Shown here: in pieces, positions 11,203 to 22,230 of the stretch
Position numbering within the stretch: the stretch's first letter is position 1
How the letters are laid out: every line of letters starts with the position of its first letter
Assembly (NCBI GenBank): GCA_003215545.1
Contig: QCKF01000001.1
Location: 62,001-126,000 of the forward strand
DNA length: 64,000 bases
Direction of reading: 5' to 3'
From: Prochlorococcus sp. AG-409-L14
GTDB taxonomy: Bacteria > Cyanobacteriota > Cyanobacteriia > PCC-6307 > Cyanobiaceae
Made by a program: the position numbers and the translations under genes
Notes under the pieces: model-generated
What the model was told of the DNA's origin: nothing
Database searches by the model: none
Seen by the model: the letters and a program-made list of their open reading frames with translations, nothing else

Positions 11203-11786
11203 ACAATTCATCAACGCAAATAGCACTTCTAGGGACAAGTGCAGACCCGCCTACATATGGTCACCTAGCTCTTCTAGAAGAGTTGCTGAAGATCTTCCCA
11301 AAAGTTGTCACTTGGGCAAGTGACAACACTATGAAATCACATGGAGCTTCTCTTCAAAAACGCCATAACTTATTAAATGCATTAGTAACAGAAATCGCGG
11401 ATCCTCGTCTTGAATTACTTCAGGAGCTAAGTAGCCCTTGGACAATTAAAACTCTTGAACGTGCGGAAATACTTTGGCCAAGTAATGAGTTGATATTTAT
11501 TATTGGTAGTGATCTACTAGCACAGATCCCTACATGGGCTAGCGCAGAAGTTTTACTTACAAAAGCTCGGATAGGCATAGTGCCAAGACAAGGCTGGCCA
11601 TTAAAAATTGAACATCTAAACAAAATCAAGTCACTTGGAGGAGAAATTGAAGTTTTGCCCGTCAACATTCCCAACACAGCAAGTTCCAAAGTTCGTAGCC
11701 AAACCAAGCTAGAGCAAATACCATCTTCCATATTGCCAATGCTACTTAAAGACAATCTATATGGCCTGAAAGACAACCTACGATGA
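11199..11786 (+). CDS. nadD: Nicotinate-nucleotide adenylyltransferase
   Basis: Transfers AMP from ATP to nicotinate mononucleotide, giving deamido-NAD for NadE, the next gene. The 195-residue product has the nucleotidyltransferase signature as GTSADPPTYGHL (residues 12-23). The usual GGTFDPxHxGH is altered: Ser-Ala replaces Phe before DP, and Thr replaces the first His of (H/T)xGH. This form is, to my knowledge, common in cyanobacterial NadD. The closing motif is SSKVRSQ near residue 165. Start is TTG at 11199, overlapping the GTPase stop as TTGA. The stop overlaps the nadE ATG, so the two steps are translationally coupled. Confidence 0.9.
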   Translation: MNNSSTQIALLGTSADPPTYGHLALLEELLKIFPKVVTWASDNTMKSHGASLQKRHNLLNALVTEIADPRLELLQELSSPWTIKTLERAEILWPSNELIFIIGSDLLAQIPTWASAEVLLTKARIGIVPRQGWPLKIEHLNKIKSLGGEIEVLPVNIPNTASSKVRSQTKLEQIPSSILPMLLKDNLYGLKDNLR

Positions 11787-13477
11787 GGTTTGCCCTAGCT
11801 CAAATCAACCCTTTAATAGGCGACTTGCAAGGCAATAGTCAGAAGATTCTTGCAGCATGTCATGATGCAAATCAACAAGGAGCAAACTTACTCCTAACCC
11901 CTGAATTATCTCTTTGGGGATATCCACCAAAAGACTTACTGTTCAATCAAACACTTCTTACGCAGCAGATTGATATTCTGAACGACATATCTGATTATCT
12001 CTCCTTAAATTCGCCTGAGCTAGGAGTATTAGTAGGCATAGCTGAAGCAGCCGAAGATAGCAAACTACCTAATTTATATAATTCTATTGTCTTGGTAGAC
12101 AATGCAGGCTGGAAGGTGATATCACGAAAACAACTACTACCAACCTATGATGTATTTGATGAGAAACGTTATTTCAGAGCTAGTAATTCATCGAGTATTC
12201 TAAAACGTAAATTCAATGGCGAAACATGGAAAATCGGCATAACAATATGTGAGGACTTGTGGGTAGAAGAAAAGATACAAGGAAAACAACTAACTGGTCC
12301 AGATCCTTTGGCCAAACTTGAGAATAAAGGGATAGACTTGATAGTGAATCTTTCAGCCTCTCCTTTTAGTCACTTTAAACAATCCCTTAGATATCAACTA
12401 GCATCCAAGGCTGTCAATAGACTTCATTGTCCCTTGATATATATCAACCAAACTGGAGGTAATGACGAATTAATCTTTGATGGAGGTAGCTTTGTACTTA
12501 ATAAGAGGACCGAGCTAGTTCTAAAACTCCCAAATTGCAAAGAAGCTTTTACGATTTGGGACCCAAAGTCTAAAGAAATAAAAATTTTTGACCAATCAAA
12601 AGATAAAGAAGAACAACTATTTGAAGCCTTGGTAATGGGCGTACATGACTATGCAAAAAAATGCAATTTCAATAGTGCATTAATCGGACTTAGTGGAGGA
12701 ATTGACTCCGCATTAGTGGCCGTTATTGCCTCAGCTGCATTAGGAGCAAATAAAGTTAAATCTCTACTAATGCCATCACCTTGGAGTTCAACAGGATCAA
12801 TAGTCGATTCCGAAAATCTAGCCAAAAGACTTGGATTCACAACAGATACTATTCCAATTAACAACCTGATGAAAGGTTTTGATATTGCCCTTAAAGAAGT
12901 ACTCGGCGAATCACCACAAGGTGTGACAGCAGAAAATCTACAATCAAGAATCAGGGGAACATTATTAATGGCTGTAGCCAACCAAAAAGGTCACTTACTA
13001 TTGTCAACAGGTAATAAATCTGAACTGGCTGTTGGCTATTGCACATTATATGGAGATATGAATGGAGGGCTTTCAGTCATAGGAGATCTATACAAAACAT
13101 CTGTATTTGCACTTTGCGATTGGCTCGATAGCAACGCCTCTTTAATTTGTCGAAAAGAGATGGGTCTCCCCAGAACTGGAGAACTGATAGGGAAAAAAAT
13201 CCTCGAGAAGGCACCTAGTGCTGAACTGCGACCAGAACAAAAAGATATTGATTCGTTGCCTGAATATGCAATTCTTGATCCGATCCTCAAAGCAATTATT
13301 GAAGATAAAGTTAATCCGCAAGAACTTATAAATAAGGGTCATGAAAAAAAACTAATAAATAAAATACAAAAAATGCTTAAGTATAGTGAGTTCAAGCGTC
13401 GCCAAGCCCCCCCCCTTTTAAAAGTCAGTTACCAAGCTTTTGGGAGTGGCTGGAGGCTTCCTATAGCATCAGGCTAA
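11783..13477 (+). CDS. nadE: Glutamine-dependent NAD+ synthetase
   Basis: Catalyses the last step of NAD synthesis, amidating deamido-NAD with ammonia from glutamine. The 564-residue protein is two-domain. The N-terminal nitrilase-type glutaminase carries the triad Glu41 (TPELSLWGYPPKDLL), Lys116 (SRKQLLP) and Cys156 (CEDLWVE). The C-terminal synthetase carries the ATP P-loop SGGIDS at 304-309 and LSTGNKSELAVGYCTLYGD. The ATG overlaps the nadD stop (ATGA). This is the longest gene of the overlapping four-gene run and ends it; ald follows after 93 bases. Confidence 0.96.
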   Translation: MRFALAQINPLIGDLQGNSQKILAACHDANQQGANLLLTPELSLWGYPPKDLLFNQTLLTQQIDILNDISDYLSLNSPELGVLVGIAEAAEDSKLPNLYNSIVLVDNAGWKVISRKQLLPTYDVFDEKRYFRASNSSSILKRKFNGETWKIGITICEDLWVEEKIQGKQLTGPDPLAKLENKGIDLIVNLSASPFSHFKQSLRYQLASKAVNRLHCPLIYINQTGGNDELIFDGGSFVLNKRTELVLKLPNCKEAFTIWDPKSKEIKIFDQSKDKEEQLFEALVMGVHDYAKKCNFNSALIGLSGGIDSALVAVIASAALGANKVKSLLMPSPWSSTGSIVDSENLAKRLGFTTDTIPINNLMKGFDIALKEVLGESPQGVTAENLQSRIRGTLLMAVANQKGHLLLSTGNKSELAVGYCTLYGDMNGGLSVIGDLYKTSVFALCDWLDSNASLICRKEMGLPRTGELIGKKILEKAPSAELRPEQKDIDSLPEYAILDPILKAIIEDKVNPQELINKGHEKKLINKIQKMLKYSEFKRRQAPPLLKVSYQAFGSGWRLPIASG

Positions 13478-13570
13478 ATGATCAAGACAAAATCTGGCAA
13501 AGACCCAAAACTATAGGCAACCTAAAAGAAGTTACTGCTATATATGCCATCCCCACTACTCTCAACTCCA

Positions 13571-14683
13571 ATGGCAAGCATTGGAGTGCCAAAAGAAATT
13601 AAAGCAGATGAATTGCGAGTCGCTCTTACTCCAGATGGAGTTAAGGAACTAGTCACACAAGGTTTTGAAGTACGAATACAAACTAGCGCTGGAGAAGGAG
13701 CCGGTATTAATGATGAAATTTTTGCGAAGGCGGGCGCAAAAATTGTTGGAAGAGAAGAAGCCTGGGCAGCTCATCTAATTGTCAAAGTCAAAGAACCACA
13801 AGAAGAAGAATTCGTTTTTCTAAGAGAAGACATGATTCTTTTTACTTACTTACATTTAGCTGCATATCCAAAAGTAGGAGAGGCTTTAATTGAAGCTGGC
13901 ACAACAGGAGTGGGATATGAGACTGTCCAAATGCAAAACGGAAGCTTACCTTTATTGGCTCCAATGAGCGAGATCGCTGGTCGATTAGCAGCACAAATAG
14001 GTGCTCATTTACTGGAGAAGCCTCATGGTGGAAGTGGAGTACTTATTGGAGGTTGCACAGGTGTTAGGCCAGCCAGAGTAGTCGTAGTAGGAGCAGGAAC
14101 CGTTGGATGGAATGCTGCGAGGCTCGCCGCTGCAATGGATGCCGAAGTATTACTACTTGACCGCTCACCTGAACGACTACGGCGCCTCGAAGCAGATAGG
14201 AGAGGTAGACTAACAAGTATTGTAAGTAGTCAAGGATTGCTAGAAAGGCTCATTCCTACTGCAGATTTAGTCATTGGTGCAGTACTTAGACCAGGAGGTA
14301 GAGCTCCAACTCTTATAAATAAAAGTATGGTCAAAGAAATGAAAAAGCACTCAGTAATAGTAGATGTAGCAATAGACCAAGGAGGTTGTGTTTCTACAAG
14401 TGTTGAAACAACTCATACAAACCCAACAGTCACTATTCATGGTATACAGCACTACGCAGTAGGGAATATGCCTGGAGCAGTTCCATTTACATCAACTGAG
14501 GCACTTGTAAGTGTAACCTTGCCTTACATCTTAGGAATTGCCGGTAGAGGTCTTGAAGGAGCTGTTACCGAAAAGCCCGAATTACTTTCGGGCCTGAATA
14601 CTGTTCATGGTTCTGTCTGTCACCCAGGTGTTGCAAAGGCATTAGATATTGCTCCGAGACACCCCATGGCATGTTTACGCTAG
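13571..14683 (+). CDS. ald: Alanine dehydrogenase
   Basis: NAD-dependent reversible conversion of alanine to pyruvate and ammonia. From the ATG at 13571 the 370-residue product opens with the family block IGVPKEIKADELRVALTPDG. It has the substrate-site FTYLHLA with its histidine near residue 95, and a Rossmann NAD site VVGAGTVGWNAARLAA near residue 175. An in-frame ATG at 13544 would add nine residues (MPSPLLSTP); neither ATG has a clear ribosome binding site. Transcribed in the same direction as nadE and convergent with the DUF3326 gene. Confidence 0.94.
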   Translation: MASIGVPKEIKADELRVALTPDGVKELVTQGFEVRIQTSAGEGAGINDEIFAKAGAKIVGREEAWAAHLIVKVKEPQEEEFVFLREDMILFTYLHLAAYPKVGEALIEAGTTGVGYETVQMQNGSLPLLAPMSEIAGRLAAQIGAHLLEKPHGGSGVLIGGCTGVRPARVVVVGAGTVGWNAARLAAAMDAEVLLLDRSPERLRRLEADRRGRLTSIVSSQGLLERLIPTADLVIGAVLRPGGRAPTLINKSMVKEMKKHSVIVDVAIDQGGCVSTSVETTHTNPTVTIHGIQHYAVGNMPGAVPFTSTEALVSVTLPYILGIAGRGLEGAVTEKPELLSGLNTVHGSVCHPGVAKALDIAPRHPMACLR

Positions 14684-14757
14684 AAAATTTCAAATCAAAC
14701 GTTGTTCTACATCTAAAGGATTTTCGTATAGAACTTCCACTGAATTCTCAACTATTT

Positions 14758-15849
14758 TTATTTCACACTCATTCTAGAAATAGGTCTTTTAAGTGATTCA
14801 ATACTTAGTCCTTCCTTAATCATGTTAATTAAACCAGCTGCTTCCAAATAGTTATCTGCGAAGAAGATTGGTCTATCAAAATTAAACGTCTCATCAATAA
14901 ATCCCAAATCCTGTAGAGAGACATTTACTACACCAGGGTTAGAAACAACAATAAGAGGAATATTCCTTTCCAAACAAGCCAAAACCGACTCACTTCCAAC
15001 AGCGCTAGAAGGTGCTATCACTGCACCCAATCCATTCACATGATGACAACAAGAAACTTGAATTCTGTCAAAACTTTCATCATTTATTACTGATATAAGA
15101 TCTGGAGCTCTACTCAAACCGACTAATACACAAGGTAAGAAGGTATTACCTAAGTCTTCTGCTGCAGTTCTTGGATCCCACATCCCACTATTAGGCAAAG
15201 GGGTCATCGCAGGTGCATGGGCAGATGGAATACACAAATGTTTTACAAGCAAATGACTTATTACAGCCTCAACTCCGGCAAGGGGGTCAACACCTACACC
15301 TCTTCGGTATTTATCAATGTTAGCGGCATCACAATCCTCAGGGAAACGTGTAACCACAGCTATTGCAGTAGCTCCTTCATTCTTAAGATTCTCTCCTGCC
15401 TTCAATAACACTTCAGGATTCTCTAACTCACCCCAACTTGCACCACTAGATCCTCTAATAAGTGAAATATTTAAAGGCTCCTCAGTAATTGACACGGGGC
15501 CAACATTTATGCCCAAAGTCGCTCTACAAGCATCTACGACTTGTAAATGATATTGTTTCAATTCTTCCTCAATCCCCGCATCCAGAAGCAAGCCTACCTT
15601 TTGTTGACGTACAGGCCGCAATAAAATCTGACCGGCTGCGAAACGATCTAATGAATATCCCTCAACATATTGAATTCTTTTGTCATTCCAATAAAGAGAG
15701 GCTCCATTCATTACATTTGGATGAGTAATCAAGCACCCAGAAGCATTAGCTAATAAACGTGCCACAGGAATTGCGTCACCTGCATATCCTCCAAAAGAGC
15801 AGCCAATTCCAGTTGGAATGATTAAAAGTGTGGGGAGAGATTCTGTCAA
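14758..15849 (-). CDS. Conserved DUF3326 protein of unknown function
   Basis: A 363-residue soluble protein of the DUF3326 family, found in cyanobacteria and plants; I know of no assigned function. The N-terminus TLLIIPTGIGCSFGGYAGDA is glycine-rich and strongly conserved in the family. Other conserved-looking blocks are ITHPNVMNGASLYW, KYRRGVGVDPLAGVEA, and SCCHHVNGLGAVIAP with a CCHH cluster that might bind metal or a cofactor. No membrane segments are evident. Translation starts from TTG at 15849. It is convergent with ald and lies upstream of a small conserved-looking gene and the atp operon end on the same strand. An enzyme is plausible, but that is a guess. Confidence 0.75.
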   Translation of the reverse strand: MTESLPTLLIIPTGIGCSFGGYAGDAIPVARLLANASGCLITHPNVMNGASLYWNDKRIQYVEGYSLDRFAAGQILLRPVRQQKVGLLLDAGIEEELKQYHLQVVDACRATLGINVGPVSITEEPLNISLIRGSSGASWGELENPEVLLKAGENLKNEGATAIAVVTRFPEDCDAANIDKYRRGVGVDPLAGVEAVISHLLVKHLCIPSAHAPAMTPLPNSGMWDPRTAAEDLGNTFLPCVLVGLSRAPDLISVINDESFDRIQVSCCHHVNGLGAVIAPSSAVGSESVLACLERNIPLIVVSNPGVVNVSLQDLGFIDETFNFDRPIFFADNYLEAAGLINMIKEGLSIESLKRPISRMSVK

Positions 15850-15897
15850 AAGAAACCAAAGAGAACAAAAAATCGAAATCGCAACTTAAGTGCAATT

Positions 15898-16128
15898 TCA
15901 GAAAGTTAATATCACTGCCTCGATTTTTAAAACTTGAAGAGATCTATTTGTAGGAGCAGAAACAACACTGGTTATTGCCCAACGCAATGGCTCTCCATAA
16001 TTACATAATCTTGCTGAAACGAATGTCCTTAAATCCAAGGGGTCATATCTTTCTGGTAATTGCAAGTCAAGCTCAAGCATTTTGAGTTTCATTAAATTGG
16101 CACCTTTAGGCTGAGGTATTAGCATCAT
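15898..16128 (-). CDS. Small uncharacterised protein (76 residues)
   Basis: Not assigned to a named family. The product MMLIPQPKGANLMKLKMLEL continues into a compact alternating pattern: LDLQLPERYDPLDLRTFV, GEPLRWAITSV, and a final LQVLKIEAVILTF beta strand. This would suit a small alpha/beta fold. The start may be either of two ATGs at 16128/16125 or the internal Met at residue 13 (16092), where the more regular sequence begins. It sits between the atpG end and the DUF3326 gene on the same strand, with 123 bases to atpG. Coding appears real from composition and position. Confidence 0.55.
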   Translation of the reverse strand: MMLIPQPKGANLMKLKMLELDLQLPERYDPLDLRTFVSARLCNYGEPLRWAITSVVSAPTNRSLQVLKIEAVILTF

Positions 16129-16251
16129 AATTCAGCCTAATTATATATTTCAAATGGATAATTCTAATCCAAATAACCAAGCCTAGCAATCCAACAGTCT
16201 TCCTTTAAAGCAGAAATTTAGAAGTTACTAACGTACAGTAGCCAACTTAAA

Positions 16252-17202
16252 CTATGCACAAGCCCCACCAACAACCTCAAGTATCTCCTGGGTAATAGCG
16301 GCCTGCCTGGCCTTGTTGTAATCAAGTGTCAATGTCTTTGCCAACTCTTTAGCATTATCACTTGCATTATTCATAGCAGTCATCCTACTAGCAAGTTCTG
16401 ACGCTGCTGATTCTTGCAACGCACGCAACAACTGATTCTGCAAGTAAAGCGGGAGAAGAGCATTTAGAAGTTGTTCTGGACTTTGCTCAAAAACTATGTC
16501 AGATGGAAGTGATGGTTGTTCATTAGAAGGAGCAGTTTCCTTTTCAATGGTCAAACGACTATCTTTAGTTGTTAATCGAAATATCTCATCATCGGCTTGT
16601 GCAATTCCCTGTGGATCAAGTGGAAGTAGAGTTTGAACTACAGGATTGCAACTTACTAAATTAATGAATTTTGTATAAATAACCTCAACCCTATCGGTAC
16701 TTTGAGATAGGAATTCAGCCAAAACTTCACTAGTAATAGACTCGGCATCCTCAGCAGTAGGAACTTGATCTAAGTCAGTAAAAGTCTCTCGAACCTTGAA
16801 CTGGCTTTGCCTATTTTGGAAGTAAGTGATTGCCTTTTTTCCTATTAAAACAAGATCAGGAGAAAAACCTTGCTGTTCTAATTCTTTATATCTTTGCTCA
16901 GTTCTTTTAATAATGTTTGCATTATATCCTCCACAAAGCCCTCTATCACCTGTAACTGCAACAAGAGTAATCGTATTAACTTCTCTTTTCTTAAGCAAGG
17001 GTGCATCAGCAATTTCAAACTGCATACGTGATTGAATATTCTCTAATACCCTTGCTAAACGATCAGCAAAAGGCCTACTTCGCAAAACTTGCTCTTGAGC
17101 TCTGCGAACTTTTGCTGCTGCAACTAAGCGCATTGCCTCAGTAATTTTTCGAGTATTTTTTACCGAAACAATTCGGTCTCGAATGTCCTTAAGATTTGCC
17201 AT
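16252..17202 (-). CDS. atpG: ATP synthase F1 subunit gamma
   Basis: Rotating central shaft of F1. The 316-residue product begins [20 protein letters not shown], followed by [16 protein letters not shown], and ends in the matching C-terminal helix with [29 protein letters not shown] is the conserved central-core motif. The cyanobacterial insertion around residues 195-230 is present, without the two cysteines that give redox control in chloroplasts. It is the last gene of the large atp operon, 30 bases after atpA. The same gene is named atpC in plastid nomenclature. Confidence 0.97.
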   Translation of the reverse strand: MANLKDIRDRIVSVKNTRKITEAMRLVAAAKVRRAQEQVLRSRPFADRLARVLENIQSRMQFEIADAPLLKKREVNTITLVAVTGDRGLCGGYNANIIKRTEQRYKELEQQGFSPDLVLIGKKAITYFQNRQSQFKVRETFTDLDQVPTAEDAESITSEVLAEFLSQSTDRVEVIYTKFINLVSCNPVVQTLLPLDPQGIAQADDEIFRLTTKDSRLTIEKETAPSNEQPSLPSDIVFEQSPEQLLNALLPLYLQNQLLRALQESAASELASRMTAMNNASDNAKELAKTLTLDYNKARQAAITQEILEVVGGACA

Positions 17203-17232
17203 GGATAAATAACTCCTTGATAAGTCTTAGTA

Positions 17233-18807
<1,575 letters not shown>

Positions 18808-19356
18808 CTAACTCACCTTCGCCAAAGAAAGTCCAAGACGACGCACCTGACCAGAAAGGCTTGCGTCAATGACCTTAGAGCCAACACTAACGATGAACCC
18901 TCCTATCAAAGAAGGATCAACTTCAAGATTGAGCTCAAGGTTATCGGTACCAGCGATAGCTTGAATCTTCTTGAGAAGTTCAGCCTGTTGATCATCATTT
19001 AATTCAGAGGCTGAAGTTACAGTCGCAAGTGCAATGTTGCGCTGCTCTCGATAAAGCTCAAGCAAACGTTCAATAACGGAATCCAAGAAACCGATGCGTT
19101 GTCTATCTGCAAGCAACTTCATGAGATTTAAGAAAGAAGCACTTACCTGTTCAGCGAAAAGCTTCTCCAAGGCAGTCTTCTTTGCCTGAACTTCAAGTAC
19201 TGGGGAGGACATTGCCTGACTCAGTTCAGGGCTACTTTTCCATAAAGCCAAAACGTCTTTTGCTTGCTCAATAACTTGATCTACCTCTTTTCTGCTGGAA
19301 GCAACCTGAAGGAAAGCTTCTGCATATGGAGTTGTAATTGTATTAAGTAAAGGCAT
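18808..19356 (-). CDS. atpH: ATP synthase F1 subunit delta
   Basis: Peripheral-stalk subunit that joins the top of F1 to the b/b' dimer. The 182-residue product opens with TITTPYAEAFLQVASSR and ends with the family block DPSLIGGFIVSVGSKVIDAS. Its ATG overlaps the atpF stop codon (ATGA), suggesting coupled translation. Confidence 0.95.
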   Translation of the reverse strand: MPLLNTITTPYAEAFLQVASSRKEVDQVIEQAKDVLALWKSSPELSQAMSSPVLEVQAKKTALEKLFAEQVSASFLNLMKLLADRQRIGFLDSVIERLLELYREQRNIALATVTSASELNDDQQAELLKKIQAIAGTDNLELNLEVDPSLIGGFIVSVGSKVIDASLSGQVRRLGLSLAKVS

Positions 19357-19871
19357 CAGGCCACCTCCATGTTTTTAATCGAGTTTGTTAAAAGCTTTGC
19401 CTGAGCTTTTTTATCAAGCTTGCTTGGAAGACTAGACAAAGCCTTCTCAATAGCTAAGCGAGCAGCCTCTTTACGCAATTGACCACTGACCCGAGATGTT
19501 TCTGCATTCAAGTCTGATACGGCTCCTTCTTTAATTCGAGCCATTTCTTCAACTGTTCGCTTTTCGCTCTCCAGACGAATTGCCTCAGCCCTTGCTTTGC
19601 AATCTGAACGAATCTGAGTTGCTTTCTGCTCAGCTTCAACAAGTTGTTTCTTAGCCTCATTGAGTGCATTATTCGCCTCTAAAAGACGCTGCTCAGCATC
19701 TTCTAGATCAGCTAATATTGCTGCCCTTCTACGTTCAAGTATTCCCCCTAGAAAGCTTGGGAGAAACTTGTATAAACCAAAAATCACAATTGCCAAGTTA
19801 ATGACATTGGTCTCAAACAAATTAAAGTTGAGTCCAAAACCTTGTGTAGCGAGAATGAAAGGTAAATTCAT
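19356..19871 (-). CDS. atpF: ATP synthase F0 subunit b
   Basis: One of the two peripheral-stalk subunits. The 171-residue product has one N-terminal transmembrane helix (about residues 22-42, ending [13 protein letters not shown]). A long charged coiled coil rich in Ala, Glu, Lys and Arg follows. Both ends overlap neighbours: its ATG overlaps the atpF2 stop and its stop overlaps the atpH ATG. Distinguished from b' by its N-terminal sequence and order in the operon. Confidence 0.95.
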   Translation of the reverse strand: MNLPFILATQGFGLNFNLFETNVINLAIVIFGLYKFLPSFLGGILERRRAAILADLEDAEQRLLEANNALNEAKKQLVEAEQKATQIRSDCKARAEAIRLESEKRTVEEMARIKEGAVSDLNAETSRVSGQLRKEAARLAIEKALSSLPSKLDKKAQAKLLTNSIKNMEVA

Positions 19872-20329
19872 TTTGCTGCCAATAGTCGTTCTACGATCAA
19901 TTCACCAAGCTTCTCTGAATCAGCTTTGAGCTGATTTAGAGCTTGCTCTCTCTGTGAATCAATTTCACGTCTTGCTTTTTCTCTAGAGGCATTTGCCTCT
20001 GAGGTAGCTAAGGCCAAAGCTTCTTTATAAAGCTTGTCTGAGTCCTGTTCGGCCTCTGTAATTACCTTTTGTGAAGCCTGTCGTGCCTCTTTAAGTTGTG
20101 CTCTCAAATCTTCTTCAAATTTTTGAGCCTGCGCCAACTTCTTCTTGGCATCAGCTCTACTAGTACTTACATAACCTTCCCTTTCTTCAACAGCCTTACC
20201 AACAGGCTTGAAGAAAAGAGAATTTAGGATGAATGTGAGGAGAACCACTTGAACCGCCATAAGCGGAAGAGTGGCATCGAAGTCAAATAGACCCCCCTCA
20301 CTAGCACCGAACAAGATCAAGCTGTTCAT
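19868..20329 (-). CDS. atpF2: ATP synthase F0 subunit b' (diverged b-type)
   Basis: Partner of subunit b in the heterodimeric stalk of photosynthetic ATP synthases. The 153-residue product has an N-terminal membrane helix (about residues 19-41, [20 protein letters not shown]) followed by [15 protein letters not shown] and a coiled-coil domain. This FF-KPVGK-ERE pattern is the usual mark of b'. It follows atpE after a 144-base spacer that contains a strong hairpin (20413-20449). The start is the ATG at 20329. Confidence 0.95.
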   Translation of the reverse strand: MNSLILFGASEGGLFDFDATLPLMAVQVVLLTFILNSLFFKPVGKAVEEREGYVSTSRADAKKKLAQAQKFEEDLRAQLKEARQASQKVITEAEQDSDKLYKEALALATSEANASREKARREIDSQREQALNQLKADSEKLGELIVERLLAAK

Positions 20330-20412
20330 GAGACAAGTGTGCCTGCATTTGCAAGCGATAAAGGTTCATCAGGACTGAGAGAAGGAGTACTGAAAAGGTT
20401 ATGAACCAAATG

Positions 20413-20449
20413 AACACCAAATTAATTCTCAAAGATTTAATTTGGTGTT
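20413..20449 (-). repeat. 13-bp perfect inverted repeat 3' of atpE
   Basis: AACACCAAATTAA (20413-20425) and TTAATTTGGTGTT (20437-20449) are exact reverse complements around an 11-base loop. They lie 25 bases after the atpE stop and 84 bases before the atpF2 start. On the transcribed strand the stem is followed by CATTTGG and not by a clean T-run, so full termination is unlikely. Partial termination or 3'-end protection of an atpE-containing transcript is a reasonable inference, because subunit c is needed in many more copies than b'. Confidence 0.7.
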
Positions 20450-20473
20450 TTCAGCCTCCAACTTTTAGGGCAA

Positions 20474-20846
<373 letters not shown>

Positions 20847-20888
20847 AAGTTTGCCAGACGGTTGATTGATGACTGGGGAAAACCTTGA

Positions 20889-21614
20889 TTAGTGATGCTC
20901 TTCGACTGCTTCACCTATGTAGTAAGCAGCGAGTGTGGCAAAAATCAAGGCTTGTATTGCACTAGTAAAAAGGCCAAGAAACATGACCGGTACAGGCAAA
21001 ACAAGAGGGACTAGAAAAACCAAAACTGCTACTACCAATTCATCTGCAAGGATGTTTCCAAACAAACGGAAAGATAGTGATAGAGGCTTAGTGAAGTCCT
21101 CAACAATTTTGAAAGGAAGCATTATTGGTGTCGGGTGAACGTAGTACTCGAAATACCGCAAACCCTTCCTACTCAAGCCCGCATAGAAATAAGAAAGTGA
21201 AACAAGCAGTGCCAAAGCAACTGTTGTATTGATGTCGGCGGTTGGAGCTCCAAGTTCGCCACTTGGCAAATGGATCAATCTCCATGGAACTAAAGCGCCG
21301 CCCCAATTACTGACAAAGATAAAAAGGAAAAGTGTGCCAATAAATGGCATCCAATCACGATAAGCCTTTTCTCCTATCTGAGTCCGAGCTAAATCTCGGA
21401 TGTAATCCCAAAGGAACTCAAGTAGGTTTTGGACACCGCGAGGATCTCTTTCCATCTTTTTTGTACCTATAACCACAAGAGTTAATAAGGCACCAATAAC
21501 GATCCAGGAAGTTAGAAACACCTGGCCGTGCAACCTAAGGTTTCCGATTTGCCAATAGAGGTGTTGACCGACCTCAAGCTCAGCAAAGGGAAGTAATAGT
21601 GACAATGAACCCAT
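20889..21614 (-). CDS. atpB: ATP synthase F0 subunit a
   Basis: Stator membrane subunit forming the proton half-channels. The 241-residue protein is strongly hydrophobic with five or so helices. Visible family features are [37 protein letters not shown] with the essential arginine in the SFRLFGN motif, and [15 protein letters not shown] at the C-terminus. It follows atpI after an 86-base spacer and precedes the structured leader of atpE. Confidence 0.97.
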   Translation of the reverse strand: MGSLSLLLPFAELEVGQHLYWQIGNLRLHGQVFLTSWIVIGALLTLVVIGTKKMERDPRGVQNLLEFLWDYIRDLARTQIGEKAYRDWMPFIGTLFLFIFVSNWGGALVPWRLIHLPSGELGAPTADINTTVALALLVSLSYFYAGLSRKGLRYFEYYVHPTPIMLPFKIVEDFTKPLSLSFRLFGNILADELVVAVLVFLVPLVLPVPVMFLGLFTSAIQALIFATLAAYYIGEAVEEHH

Positions 21615-21700
21615 TAGGTTTGAAAGTCAGAAATCGGAAAATAAAATTTTGAATGAAAACTGGAAACCCAGCAACTCAATCAAACAGACTCCACTTGTGT

Positions 21701-22219
21701 TCAAGACTCAAGCAGCACCTGAAAAACCAGAGAGGGCTTATAGAGAAGAAATCCAATCAAACATGGAAATAGTTCAAGCTCTGGAAGCCTTGAAGCGACA
21801 AGTACAAGAGTGATAGGAACTAATAACTGAACCTTGCTTAAATGCTTTGAAGTCTTGCCTAACTGTCCAACACTACGAGCTAAAAGTCGTAAATAAAACA
21901 AGCCAGACAAAGCACCAATCATGAGACTGATTGTGGTACTTAGATCAAAGACAAAGGCCGATACTGCAACCACAAGAATGGAAGCAATTATCGCAGCCCT
22001 GTAAATGCGCTGTTGAAGTAGCACATATTCGCCTTGAGGGGTCAATGGGACTTCTCCAGGCAAATCAAGGTTCAATTTGTTTTGGTTTCCTTCAATGGCT
22101 TCCGAGCTGGTTTCCAGTTGAATCCCGTCCTCCATAGGAGGATTGGCATCAGACTGAAGCAGCGGGGTTACCAGCAAGTACGCCGAGGCTCTCTGCGAAA
22201 GGCCCGCGGAATCTATCAT
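21701..22219 (-). CDS. atpI: ATP synthase protein I (assembly factor Atp1)
   Basis: Small membrane protein at the head of the large atp operon, thought to assist c-ring assembly. Hydrophobic segments lie in the C-terminal two thirds (around AIIASILVVAVSAFVFDL, then ISLMIGALSGLFYLRLLA and LVPITLVLVASRLP). Three starts are possible. GTG at 22234 overlaps the methyltransferase stop (GTGA). ATG at 22219 is preceded at about 10 bases by GAGGTGAG, a good Shine-Dalgarno, and is chosen here (172 residues). ATG at 22135 gives 144 residues. The N-terminal 50 residues are polar and poorly conserved in appearance, so the true start is uncertain. Confidence 0.82.
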   Translation of the reverse strand: MIDSAGLSQRASAYLLVTPLLQSDANPPMEDGIQLETSSEAIEGNQNKLNLDLPGEVPLTPQGEYVLLQQRIYRAAIIASILVVAVSAFVFDLSTTISLMIGALSGLFYLRLLARSVGQLGKTSKHLSKVQLLVPITLVLVASRLPELELFPCLIGFLLYKPSLVFQVLLES

Positions 22220-22230
22220 GCAGTTGGAAC

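Noticed and set aside
11199-11786. NadD as an inactive enzyme because the first His of HxGH is Thr
   Set aside because: The superfamily motif allows (H/T)xGH, and the GTSADPPT form is, to my knowledge, usual in cyanobacteria; SSKVR is intact.
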